Below are positions 23,485-37,900 of a stretch of DNA of 64,000 nucleotides, piece after piece. The notes beneath the pieces were generated by a model. It was not told the DNA's origin, ran no database searches, and saw only the letters and a program-made list of their open reading frames with translations. Numbering within the stretch: position 1 is the first letter of the stretch; each line of letters begins with the position of its first letter. This DNA is from Glandiceps talaboti (lineage: Eukaryota; Hemichordata; Enteropneusta; Spengelidae): NCBI RefSeq assembly GCF_964340395.1, contig NC_135549.1, forward strand, positions 12,560,342-12,624,341, given 5' to 3'. Position numbers and translations under genes: made by a program.

Positions 23485-26400
23485 CACAATTAGACAAGTG
23501 GTTTAGATACTAGTAGTACCATATAAGTCATACACACCTGCTACATGCACACCCTTGTGTTTAACACTAACAGTATGGACACCCATCATGGTGGGTACAA
23601 ACTTGACAGTGTAAGTATAGGCAGAACCATCAACAATTTCAGCATCCTCTGTCCTTCCAGAAGGATTGGTGACTTGGGCAGTCATGTCCAGTGGATCAGT
23701 GTCTGTAGGAATAGACAATGGTAATATTAGTGTCACAACATAGATAGAGGGTTGGTGATAATACACCTCTGACTACACCTGATGTGTCGACAGCATTGTA
23801 CTCGCGTAGTTCAACAATATCAACTCTGTATCAACAAACTCATAATCGCTATAAATCTATTACATTCATTATCTAGGAATCAGCATGATCCTCTGCATGA
23901 AATCCATATTTAGGTTCACCATTTCTGTTTGTCTGTTTGGTGTTAAGTGTAGAAGATAGCCAAGACATATTTTTTCGAGAAAGCATCCTGCTAACAAGTG
24001 CAGATTGAACAACTTGTGTGTATCTTTAATAGTTGGCAAGTTTTGATCAATGCATTCTCATTTGCATGGCACCGTACTTCCTATATCTAATGACAAACAT
24101 CAAACTACTCTTTGTTTTTGTATTGTTTGCATGATTCACTTATTTTTATTCAACTGGTCTCACCTGAAATCTTCAGGCCAAGTTCACATTCACTTCCTAC
24201 ATGTGATACAGCAGGAGCCTGTCTCTTGCGAGTGATTGTCTCCACAAATTTTCCTGAACCTTCTCCATGGACTTTGACTTTAAATGGACTTCCTGTAATA
24301 CCAAAAAAGAGAGGACAAGTCAATTATACAATTCTTCAATTTGTTTAATTACTCTCTGAAAATTAATTGACTATGGTAATATTACAGCACACTCCCTATT
24401 TACAAAATAGAATTCACAGTCAACTTCTTGAAAGAGCCTGCTCATGGTGCAAAAAACTAGTCAAAAAGTCAAACCATTTTTGTATTGATTTACTATTTAT
24501 AGAATGTCCTCAACAAACACTATAATTTAATGTAACGTCTTTAAAATATGACATCTAAAAATATGTATGTTATCACTGACTGCTAGACAAATAGCGCCCT
24601 CAAGCTGGCTTTTAGAGCAGTGATTTGTAGTCATGAAATATTAACATAATGGGTGTTCAAAATCAGTATATTATTGCCGACAACCAGGCAAATGGTGCCC
24701 TCTAACAGGCTTTCAGAGCAATGATTTCATATTCATGGTATATACCTTCAATAGAACATTTAACATAATGGGTAAGTTTGTTGGTTTTTCTATTAACATC
24801 ACAAATAATACTGGATGAGTGATATCAAGGCTGCTAGAGGGCGCTGTTCACTGCAATGACACATCGTATTGTTTGTATGTAATTCTATGGACTAGGAATC
24901 CAATTATACCAATAACTTCCTGAAGGTGATGATAGTAGCATCAGTTGTCCTTTTATAATGGTAAATAATAAAAACTTTGCTGTATAATTGTTCATCAGTT
25001 GTTGTTGTTTTTTTCTGTTAAACTTAAATAGATGATGACATTAAATACCTGGGACATGTTGATCTGCATATTTGACATTGAGGATGTAACTGCCAGGTTC
25101 TGTTGGCCGATAAGTAACAGTACAGGTGCCATCACCATTATCCTCACAGTTGATGTCTGCTTTACTGGGTCCTTCTATTGAAACACCCAAACCACCATAG
25201 CCTAGTAGATAGGATGATAACAACAAGATGATATGACTACTCTGTTCAAACAAGGAATAATTTCTACTTGTAACATGTTGCATATTAACATCCTAACCCT
25301 CACCCCCCATCCCAACCATCATGGCCAAACTAGATAGGGTCATAACGATATAAAGACATGATCACTCTGTTCAAACAAGGAATAACTTCAGTTACATATT
25401 AACCCATCACCACCTCACCCCATCACAACTGACTAGATAAGATGATGATGGCAACAAACAAAAACATGAAAATTCAATTCTGATCTTCATTTTAGATGAA
25501 TTACATCTAGGGGATTATACTGTTCTTTGTAACATTTCACGTCAACTTGTTTTCAACACTAGATATTCTGAAGAATGAAAAATTACCAAAAATGAAAATA
25601 CTAAAGATGCAATAGTTGTAAAGTGTGACATTTCCTCTTTACATGATGTTACATGACTTACTTTACTCTTGGAGTTGTAATTACTAATTTTAAAGTATAT
25701 TGAATCACCACTATACTAGTAAATTTTTAGTTTTATGTATTATATGCCTACCATAAAACAGGATAAAAACATATTGTTGTACTTAGCATTAAGTTTTTAA
25801 TGTTGAATTTTAGTCTTTTTTGATTTTGTTTGTGCCACATTAATATACAACTTTAAATGCAAATCATCAAGTGCATACATTATACACTGTAGTGCCTTAA
25901 AAACTCCAATGACTGCAATAGTGAACAACACACTATCATCTCACACATCCATTCCACTCACCAGCTTTTCTTGTATCAACTAAAAATTCAGCAATTTCCC
26001 CTGCATCAGCTTCAGCAATGCCCAATCCTGACACCTTAACTTTGCTAGCATCACCGATCTCTTGAGGCCCAACATTTATCTTGAAAGGACTGTTAGTGAC
26101 ATGGCGGCCATGTTTCTTAACGCTTACAAGGTGTTCACCTGTCTCCCTGGGAGTGAAAGAAATACCTACAGGAAGGGAGGACAACAAAAGTCCACATTTA
26201 ATGATTTAGGTTGTTATACTGTGAGTAAACAGAATTGGGGTGAAATTTTGCATTTTTGTTATTATCTGCAGAGCACTATTCATGCAGGTTTGTTTAGTAC
26301 AGACATTGTTAAGACAAATACAGAAATTATTATTGCTTTTACATGGCAATTGTCATTTGATATTAATTTTACTTTTGCCACCATAATTCCATAATACTAT

Positions 26401-29400
26401 CGTAGTGAACATACAATACTGAATATGGACAAGAAAAAAATAAGTTTTATTGTCTTTTTTGATGTCTCTCTTCTCAATACTTCCATGATTTTTACTATAA
26501 GCATTTCACTTGTCAACTGTTGCTTAGAAACATAAGTGGCCATTTTGTTGGCATGCAGCAAGCACTTTTGTGTCCTTGAGAAATTTCTGTGGCAATTTTG
26601 AGATGATAGAAAAAACTATATACTACAGAATGTGATACATGAAAACTCAACTTTCTTTTGTGTAAAGCACACATATCAAAATTAATATCATAAACAATTT
26701 TTTGCACTGACAGGATAAAAAAAAACAAGTGAACACATCCACTGATCCACTGATCCTAATCACTCTGAGCATGTATTTCTTATTCTAGGTCACTCCAATT
26801 GTGATGGTCATTGCAAAGACATAGCATTATCAAAACTAACCAATATTGCCATTAGGAAGTCTTTTCAGTTGACAGGGTTCATCTTGGACAGCTGAAGGGC
26901 TCTTGATAGATGCAGTTAGTTGGCTAAGATCAGTCTCAGTTATCTTCAAAGGAACCTCACTAGATCTACCCAGTGGAACATGTCTGCCAGGGAAATCTGA
27001 AAGTCAACAAAAAAACAACAAGAGGATGTGAGGATGAAAAATGGACAAAAACAATAATGTGTAGATAGGATAATTAGTATTCTTAATCTTCAAATAGCAT
27101 TATCATCAGTTTTAAACAAAGCTGTGATTTACATACTGATTTATAATGAAATATGCACTACATAAATTTTGATAAAATGGAGTTATAGGTAACCAAATTC
27201 ATGTAATATTATGGGTATTCATCATCATTAAAATGAGGGAAATAAAATAGTGACTGTTGTTCAGTTTGGTGCAAGATATTTGTGAAACAACCAATAACAG
27301 AACTAGTCCACAGCACAAAATTCATGTGTACATCTTTTCTGCCTACCTGTAATTTTAGCATTAAATGGACTACCAGGTACATGTTTGTCAGCAAATTTGA
27401 CAATGATGGCATAATCTCCAGGCTTGGTAGGGAAATAGGATACACTGCAAGTTCCATCTTTATTATCTACACACTTAATCTCTGCCTTGGATGGACCTTC
27501 TACAGCAAGGGCTAGACCACCTGAATGGAGCAAAAACAGTATTCAAATATTAAACTCCATTGAAGACATTCATCTCAGTTTGAATCATCATCTTACTGGT
27601 CAATATGTCATCACGATCTACAGGCCAATACAAATGTCTCAAATGTATGGCTGAAAGTAGGGTAGGATCAAGTTCTAGAAGTTGTCTGAAATTATGGTTG
27701 TTTCATCCAGATAGGGATGCAAGTGGGGGGGGGGGGGTTCAAGTTCTAGGAGTTGTCTGAAAGTATGACCATTTCATCAAGATATGGCTGGAAGTAGGGT
27801 GGGGTCAAGCTCTGGGCCTAAACTATCATACAATATGGCCATTATCATCAAGGTGACAGTGGCTGGAAGCAGGTTGAGTTCAAGTTCTGGGAGTTGTTCT
27901 AAGTGTGGCCATTTCATCAAGGTTTTGGCTGAAAGTACAGCAGAGTCAACTGAAAGTTATCCTACACTATATGGTCACTATATGGTTTCAATGTTATCAC
28001 TCAGATCATAGACCCAGGAGGGTTTATGCTCAAATAGAGTACATACAGCCATTTAAGTTTTAAATCTGCTTTATGTGTAAAACAAGAGTTGTTCAAAGTT
28101 TCAAGGATCATAGAAAAGTGCACCCAGGCAATATAACCTTTGTAAACAGGCAAAGAAAGTGCACAGAGGTCATGTAATTTGTGTAAACAGGCACAGAAAG
28201 TATACTCAGGCAGTAACTTGTGCACCCGCAGGCCATGTAAACTTGTGTAGAGTTTTTAGAAAGTGAATTAAAGTACATTCACATGGTATTGGTGTGACAA
28301 CTAAAACTGTAGTCTGTGACATTATATTTATTTGATCTTTTCAGCAAAGTCATACCAGGACATGATCTATTTGAGGCAGCAATTTATACAGCTGAGCTGG
28401 TATTTAATCTGACATTGAACACATAAATAATCTAGACAGGACATCTGAAAATAAAATAAATGGAAATGTGGGAGTGTAGGCCATTACTTCAAAGTTCCTT
28501 GATTGACAATATATTTCCTGTGAAAAGAAATACAAAAGTTTCTATTGACTATGCTTACCTGCACCAGCTTCTTTAGTATTGATAGTAAAGTTACATGGTT
28601 CAGCAACAACACCATGTGTTAGTCCAGGTCCATAGGCTGTAACTTGACCACTCTTGATTTCATCTACATGGAACTGGAATGGACTACCTGCTCAAAACAA
28701 AACAAACAGATGCCTGTCAGATTGTCTACAATATTATTATGGTGACCGGCACTACCTTGTCAAATTTTATACATGTTATGATAGCTGATGCTTAACATGT
28801 CAAATTTTGTACATGTTATGGCAGCTGACACGTAATTTTTTCAAATTTTGTACATCATATGGTGACTGATGTTTGACTTGTCAAAAACTGCCAAATTCAT
28901 GGTTGTCATAGCAACTCATAATTACTCACCTCCAACATGTTTGTTGTTATATTTATTAATAAGAGATAGTTCATGTAGTCCTTTTTCTACAGGTGAATAT
29001 TTGATAGTGATAGTACCATCTTTGTTTTCAGTAATATGCGGTGTGTGGACTTGTCCTGATGGTGTCTTCACAGTACCTATACAATCAACAACATCGTCAA
29101 GTGTTTAAAGATCAAATCGGTCTAAGCTCCTAATTTTACAACAAATAAACAACAGATTTTAATCAATCTAAAGTGACTGTTCCTACATCTACTATAAGTT
29201 TGTGAATACCTTATACTTGCAACTTAACACAACAACACTGTTCAGTACACTCTCATAGGTGTTAACGTCCTACTTCACTGATCTGAGTGGATTTAGCGAC
29301 AGAAGAAGCTTTTGTGAAATCAGCTGATCAAATATATCAATCAACAACACAGACTAGTAGAGCCTAACTGATAGGCATCCTTAACTTACAACAAATCAAC

Positions 29401-32400
29401 AACACAGCCTAGTATACTAGTAGTCCAACCAATAAGTATCCCTAACTTACAACAAATAAACAAGACTTGTACAGCCTAAATGATAGGTATCCATAACTTA
29501 ATACAACAAATAAACAACATATTGTGTTGTCTGTCACACTAGTAGTCTGCTGAATAACTCAAGGCAATACCACTGGCAGTGTCCATAGTGAGTCCAAAAA
29601 TAACGCAATAAACTTTTATGACAACTTTGAATTTAATTGTACACATTTCTGACATGTTCCAATGTCTACAATAAAATAGGTCGTAACACCAAGTTAACTT
29701 CAATCAAAAAGGCAACATTTATCAATTACTAATGACATGTAGTGACATAGGAGTTGATGGTTTGGGTCATGACTTCTCCAATACTTTCTCTAATAGTGCT
29801 ACTTCATCTCATGAATTATTATCACTTCACACATTTGTTCTTTGTCTTTGATGACAGTTCATAATTAATACATAAGACATCAAAAATGTATATTAGGTAA
29901 TTTAGCTGTGTCAGCTATTAAAAATAAAGGTGAACTTTTCCTCTCTTTTTTTCTTCTGTTCTAGTTACATTTTCCTCTTGGAATATGTTCCATATGCAAC
30001 AATTATTCATTGAACCGTACAAGGAAAAAGATGCCCTGAGGAGAAATCATTCAACTTTTCAACTCTGAGAGATGGCAATGTTGTAGCCAGATGATCATAA
30101 TATGATACCCGTCTATAAACACCAGCCAGATTTGTTTATGAAATGTACAACTGTAAAAACACAGCGCCAGTAACTTGGATAACTGTCTTCGTCTAGTTTG
30201 TTATTTCTTTACTCTCTGTGGGACGTCCTCCATTTCAAAGATTTCAAAATTTCATAAAAAATAAATGTACACTATTATGGTTTATTGTTCATATCAAGGG
30301 AAGAGATTGGGTCACCCCACTGTGGCAATATGGGGGTTGGCAGGATCCACCAATGGGTAACATATATTTTGTTCAAATAATTTTGCTTAGGGTATCCGAT
30401 GGTAACACATTTGTAATACCAATTATGTAGATTTTCCACATGATTTCAATAGATTTCCCTGAATAAATCTGAACTTCTCATTCTGCAATAGTCAAATTAT
30501 GGATTTTTCCAAAATTCAAACAAGTGAATATACATACCAGTTATCTGGCCTGGACCAGCACCGCTGACTGGTATCACCATGTCAAATGGTCTCATATCCT
30601 GCGACATACCGTCAATATCTGTACGAGGTGGACCCTCTTCAGCCTACAACAAATTGAAAATATTGTTGAGTTTACAACATTTGCGATAGAGAACTCTCAT
30701 AACACATCGATGGGGCTGGTAATTCAGAAGCCACATTTGAAAGATTAAAATAATTATTTCTGTTGATCAACTCAATATCCGTACTGTAGGTACATTATGC
30801 AACTTTATTATGCACCCTTTCTTCTGAGAGCTCAAGGTGCTCACATCACATCAAAATGCATAACATATCATCATGTCACGTCACATCATAATCAAAATGT
30901 GTATCAAGTTATCATGTCACATCATGTCACATCAAATGTGTATCAAATTATTATCATGTCACATCAAATCAAATCAAAAGGTGCATCGTTATCACGTCAC
31001 ATCACATCACATCACATCAAAATGTGTACCAAGTTATCACGTCACATCACATCACATCACATATCACATCACACGTCAGTGCACATACCACTTAGTCATG
31101 TTATCACTCCAAACATATCATTACATTACCATACTTTGACATCGCACAACATAAACACTCCATTCTTATGCCACACCATACAAAATGACATTCCATAGTT
31201 CACATCAAATACCCCAGAACTATTTACCCATGTTTAGTGCATGGTCTTTCAGGTTACATATCACATCACATCACATCACATCACATCACATCACATCACC
31301 ATCACTTTACATACATGACAGGCCCTAATATCACAAGTCATCACATCACTTTACAGCATGTCACATATCACACGATATCATAATCATATTACTTTGAATC
31401 ACATTACTATGATGTCATTATGACATCATATTACATCATAGCACCTAATTACATCATAGAACAACGACAAAGTCACAACAACACAGCGTATCTGTGTGAA
31501 AACCACAAATACAAAATGTACCCGATATGGTCTTCAAAAAGTTTTCTCAAAAAGTAAACAAGCTGTGTTTGGAAGATGTCATTGAAATAAAGTGGTACTC
31601 AGACTGCTTTTCATTTTTCAAGTAACCAAAATAAACTCTGTGACACTTTCCATACATTTTAGCAGTTCAAATATATGGTCACATAAACATGGCTGAGCAT
31701 TTTGTGTCTGGTGTGATGAAAGCAGTGGAGAGATGATCAAATCTAATGATATTTCATAGAATATTTCAAAATCAATTCGCTATACTGACAATTTTGTACA
31801 GACATGGGCCTGGGGTAGGGAGTTAATTTGTCATAGCAACTAAGGGTTAGACTTCTTTGTAAACTCCTAGTACTATAGTATAACTTTTATAGCTGGGTTT
31901 CCAATGCATACAAAATGAGAAAGTAACTAAGATAATATCATGTGCATACGTGTGGCTGTTATTTGCATTCACAACATATGTACAGTTCCTTCTTTTACCG
32001 ATCTTAGTTGTACTGATCGACCAATAGAAATCTCCCTCACTCACTTTCTACAATTTTCTATCTCATGAACAAAAGTCTTACTGACAACAGTTGAACAATG
32101 GCTTATAAGCTCTGCCCAATCGCCAACACACTAATATGCTATAACCACCAATGGCTGAATGGAAGACAGATCTTCATGGATAAGTAAAGTTTGGTTCCAT
32201 TTTGCTCTGCCCCAAATTTTTACCACATTGATCTCTCTCGTAGAACTCTAACCTATACATAGGAGTTTTCCTGAGCACTGATGTACATGTGATTAAAATT
32301 AGTCACGATTCTTCCATAAAGTCAGACACACCAGACAATTTGTATTTCCATAATTGGCATATTAATGTCAACAACCTATGTAGTTCAGCTGTGTCCCATA

Positions 32401-34931
32401 AATCAGGTTTTTAGAGTACTTATTTTAACAAACAATTACAGAACAAGACCACTGCTAGATAAACATGTGCTCCCAAAGAAACAGATTGCTGCTATAACAC
32501 ATGACATCCCATGACATCAATTTTGATGAGGTTATCACAGACAATTGGACAAGCAGTGAAACTGTCCTATCATACGACTGAGAATGTACAAAACAATGGA
32601 ATTGTGAGATGGGGTACTTACTTATTTTTAAGTCCAGAATTGATTATGCTATTACAAATTTGGTTTATGCATAATTAAAAACTTGTTGAACTTTCATGCA
32701 ACATAAAGATTTGTGTTTTTCAATTAACATAAATTAGAAGAAAACCAATTATCTGTGTGGGAGGGGAGTCTGGAATGCTTGCTTGCCTATTACACTCTGC
32801 AAATTGTTGACATAACCTTGGATGAACTTGGCTACTAATTGTCAGGGGGTACTTGTGACCTTGGATGAACTTGGCTCCTTACTGTTATGGGTATTTGTTC
32901 AAGCTTTCTAAAGATAATTCAAGTGGTATAATGGCAACAGTTAGAGGGTAATATTAAACATAGTATTATTACATACCAAAATAGCCAAATAACCATTCCT
33001 GACTGTAACTTCACATCCCACTATCCATCACTTCAATACTTTTATCAATACACACAATGCTACAAATTGAACCACTTTTCAAAGCAGTTGATTTCTCTAC
33101 ATGAGCTACAAACAAGATTGCAATCCATGAGTTCAAATCAATATTGATAATTTATTTTTCATTCATATCTGTGACCAGCTGTAACAACACTGTTGTCACA
33201 CAGTCTGTTTTTTTATGCTGCTTCTACGTAAGACAATATCATGACAACACTTAGTCCAGAGATAGCCTTGGTGTTACTATCTCAAGAAACTCTCCATACC
33301 AAGAACACATTTTTGTGCTTCTAACTTGCATCTGCCTTGGCTTGGTACGGAGCGTGTCTTTAGTTAGTATTAAACACCACAACACGTTTCTGAGCTAGAC
33401 AAAACTGAAACTTGAACTATCACCAAGTGAAAGTCACCCTGCGAAGTATTTCAATTAGTTGTTTAGATATTACAATTTGCAAGGATACCAGATTTCAGTC
33501 ATATTGTCTATGGGTAGACAAACAAAGCATCTGCCCACATCTCAGTCTCGTAGAAAATGGGTATTCACATACACATGATATAGGGAAGCATTCAGCCACA
33601 TGTTTACATAGGAATGTATCAAAGTACCGGATGTTTTTGCATAAAAGATAATCTTTTCATGTAACGCTCATTCTTTTAGCAGGATAGGGTCTTTGCTGCC
33701 AAACATTTGGTCAAATATCTAGATTTATTTGGCCTATCACCAAGGTTAAATTATATAAATTAAGATGGTGACTACGAACCAAGCCTGCCATTTATATGTA
33801 AATCAAAGCTGAGCCAGACTAGTGTTCACCAATCATTTACTGTATAAATCAAGGTATAACAGCTGTGAAGTAAACACTTATAAGTAGACCGTTTGTTATA
33901 GTCCAATGTTACTGTCTGCCAACACCCCCACCAATTAACACACCCCTTTTTCCAGCTTACATTTACAAATTGGAATGAAGAAAATTTGATATGGGTTTTT
34001 AAATGATCTAACAAGTTGTCATCTTTACTACCTACCTGTAGACAAACTATGCTTACTATAGAATTACATGTACTATAGCTTAGATGAACAACTTGTCTCT
34101 AGGGTAGTAGGGCAATAATATATAGGCACTGAGCATTTAAATGCCATACCATACTTTTGGCTTCTGTTATTACTTAATTCATGCAAAAAGACAGATTCAT
34201 AATGAGTGTACTGATGGATATACTGTTAAAGCAATTATTTTTTGCCATAGTATTTGTCAAGGTCTTATTTTTCATTTGATCTAAGAAATAGAAGATATAC
34301 GGTACAGGGCATACAATGCAGGTTTAGACGAAAAATGAGTTTGGTATAAATTACAAGTGAACAATGTCCGACCAGGCCATTGCAATGTTCTCAGCCTGCA
34401 TTCCTGAAGAGTTCAGATGGTCAAAATGTCAATGGTTGATACCCAGACAAAAGTACAGGTATGTTGAAGAACCATATAACAAGACATTCCTTAAAGTAAG
34501 GATATACAGAACAAAGGCATTAAAAAGCCACAAGTAGAAGTAGAGTATGGACAAATATATTGTACTGTCTTCTTGAAAACACTTAGATGTTACTCCTCCA
34601 AAAATGAGTGACCTAAGGGGGCCTTGTCAGTACAAGTCGCTAGACGAGTAGTGACAATCCTTAGGTTATGAGTATTTTCTGACTGAATGAAAATAAATAT
34701 TGGGAGAATAACATACCAGTACCAGTGATATGAGAGAAAAATTGGGGAAAGTTATGGCAATTTTCAATGTTTCGACTCATATTTCGAACACAGCAGAACC
34801 AGTGACGTAGACACATGTTGTCGTGACATAGAACGGCTGGAGTATATATTTTATATTTTCAGTTCAGCTTGGCTAGTGCATGGACAGACAGACACAGACA
34901 GACAAACATATAGACAGACTGACAGACACGT

Positions 34932-34964
<33 letters not shown>

Positions 34965-37900
34965 ATGAATGAATGAATGAATGAATAATGTGAAATTCAG
35001 TCTTCTTGAACTGAAAAAGTGAAAGAGCTAAATAATATGTTTGCATTTTGATAAACTAATATGGTACACGATACAAACAGAATATAAATTGACTGGAAAG
35101 TCATTGAATTCCAAAGGTTAAACATTTATCATGAACCTTTTAATGCTAATAATGTAAAGTCTTCAAATTTCATCAGAATAATATTTCTGGTCAGATACCA
35201 TGTGTAGCATGTCACTAAAGGTTTGTTCCATGGTATATGTTTTTATCACTCAGACATAATAGTCTCATTGCTTATCTGACGGCTGATGGGAAGAATTTAC
35301 TAGTTATAACTAATCTAAACAACCTACCAGCTGATGGGACAAATTTATTAATACTAACTAACTAATTAACTAACTAACTAATAACTAACTAACTAACTAA
35401 TAACTAACTAACTAACTAACTAACTAACTACAAGACAACTGCATGATGGGTAGAATTAAATGGCTATAAAGTAAACTATGCAAACCAGACATCTGATGGC
35501 AAGAACTCACCATCACTAATTCTACTGTAGACCAAAATGTCAACTTTACAGACAACTTTACTTGACCTGTCTACTCCAATATAGTTGGGTCATACCTAAA
35601 CATGATTTACAATACTTTCATTGACCATCTCAATAACAAAAATCTTAATTCTTATGGGTGTATCTCTCATTAAAAAGATGCAAATAAAAAAACACATATG
35701 AAACTCAAGCAGCTTTTCATTCACGAAAATAAAACAATCTGGTTAATTATTTGTTTTCTGAAATTTATGAAATTCTTCAGAAACCAAAACGTGCAAAACG
35801 AGTAAATTCACCTCACTTTTTGATACAGAATGATATGTATGTCTTTGACATCTCTACAAATAGTTTGGTGTGTCGTATTACATTTGAGTCATAATATACT
35901 GCTGTAGTCAACTTTCCCACACTTTTACGATCAAGAACAAGCAAGAGTGTATTTACCATCATATCAGTCTATATTTAGTCATAATATATGAGCTGTCAAT
36001 TTCATGAAAAGTGGTTTGGCAATGTATGAAAGTCAAATGTAATGACAAACGATTTTATGGGAAATTCTCTCTCTGCTCATTGACATACATTGTTAGGTTG
36101 TTCGGTGGTCAAGTGCCTGGTTGAATCGCGAGACATATATAAAGTGATCCCTAACATGGCCTCTGTCTAGTTATTGCTTACTGAAGCAAAGCTCAGTACA
36201 AAGTATTTTATGGTATGGTAATTTGCTACAAGACCAGGATCTCAGCTGTTCTTATGTTGCACGAATTATTTGGTTCTTGCCCTGGAAACCATTCCTTGTC
36301 GTACGCAAATTACTTATGCATGGTCTCTTCAACTGAATATTTATAGTGCAGTACACCACAAAGCAAGAAACTGATGTCATTGAATAGCATGTACATCTCA
36401 ACTTGCTATAGAAAAATGCGTGCCTAGACCGACCACAACTGTGGAGGGGGGGGGGGGGGGTGTTAGCAAAATATAGCACATTTCACTGAAACATTAAACT
36501 CAGTCATAAACATATCCTTTGAACTTTTTGCAATAAAATCAACTAAATTTGCGGGGGGAAAAAATCGAAAAAAATATCACCCTTTCTGACTGTGCCATCA
36601 ATACCAAATTGCTCCATTGCATATCTTTGACATCCATTTTTCAAAAAGCCAAAGACGCTGAAGTATATAAACAGCTTTAAGTATAACTGTTTAGTGGGCC
36701 ATAACTGCCATACTAAGTATGTCTTGATGAAAGAGGTACATGCGATACATTGCTATACAGATTAACATTTAATGCTGCCAGACAGATGTACCAACGCCAC
36801 TCATCAATACCACCACTACAAACAAGTTGCTATGGCTATGGTACGCTAGCGCTATCCTTCCTCAAGATTCGATGAAGGATGAGAGATGATTTGATACCAA
36901 CTAGGCATCCAGACTATGCCTACGGTAGCTGGTATTTATACCATAGTCATTCCAGATTTGCTTGTTTTGGAAAATATTACTGATAAATATTAAATAGCCA
37001 CCCATCCTACTTTACTTAATACTAATTTTCATTTCAGACAAGGTGTTTTTGCTCTCCAAATGTTCTATATTTGTTCGCACACTAAATCAATGTTACTTTG
37101 TTTTCATATTTTCCTTCTTCTGAGAAATGTAAAAGAAAGAATACAAAACCCTGTAAGACTTCACTTGGGCAACAACCATATTATATCATGTCAAGCAAAT
37201 TTCATCTTTATATTGCACACCATTGTTGGTATCGCCACCACTTTCAGTTTTGGCAGCTATGCTATTTTTTTCTAACTCACTGAGTAAATATAAAAATCCT
37301 AACTATGGAAAATCTGTGCTCACCCTGTGAACTCACCCCACCCTACCAAAACCAAACCAACCTAATCCTAACACGCGAGGTGGAGGTGTCAAATACGACA
37401 AGAGTTTTGATTTACTCCGATGACAAGATGTTAGTAAACCAAACATTGTACGATGAACTATTCGACCTTCACATTAACCTTCATTGAGAGCTTTGAAAAA
37501 TGGTCAATTGAGCAAAGGGACTGGTTCACTGAGTGAGTTTTACCATTTATTTGTGTTTGCCAACTTCCCATGAACTGTAATGTTGCAGTATTTATCTCTA
37601 GAATTTTACGACTTTTATCCAGATGATAGACTAGAGGAAAGGTTATAACCTTGTCTCCATCTACACACCATATAAGGTATATATCGTTTGTTGGTACATG
37701 TCAACTTAGGAAATCAATTCTACATTCTATAACTTCATTTTCTTGTTCACTACACATTCGTCTGCTAATTTGATTTCAGTGGACCAAGCAAAAGAAAAGA
37801 AATCGCTGACAATTAACTTTCGACTATGAACAATTTGTTATTGTAGCTTATCCAAAGATTCTACCTATTCAACTACCAACATGCCAGTAATGTCAAACGC

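Noticed and set aside
30797-31198. 133-codon frame rich in Ser and His
   Set aside because: Translation of the CACAT repeat array.
36112-36140. Possible tRNA B box (ggttgaatcgc)
   Set aside because: No A box at proper spacing and no cloverleaf could be drawn.
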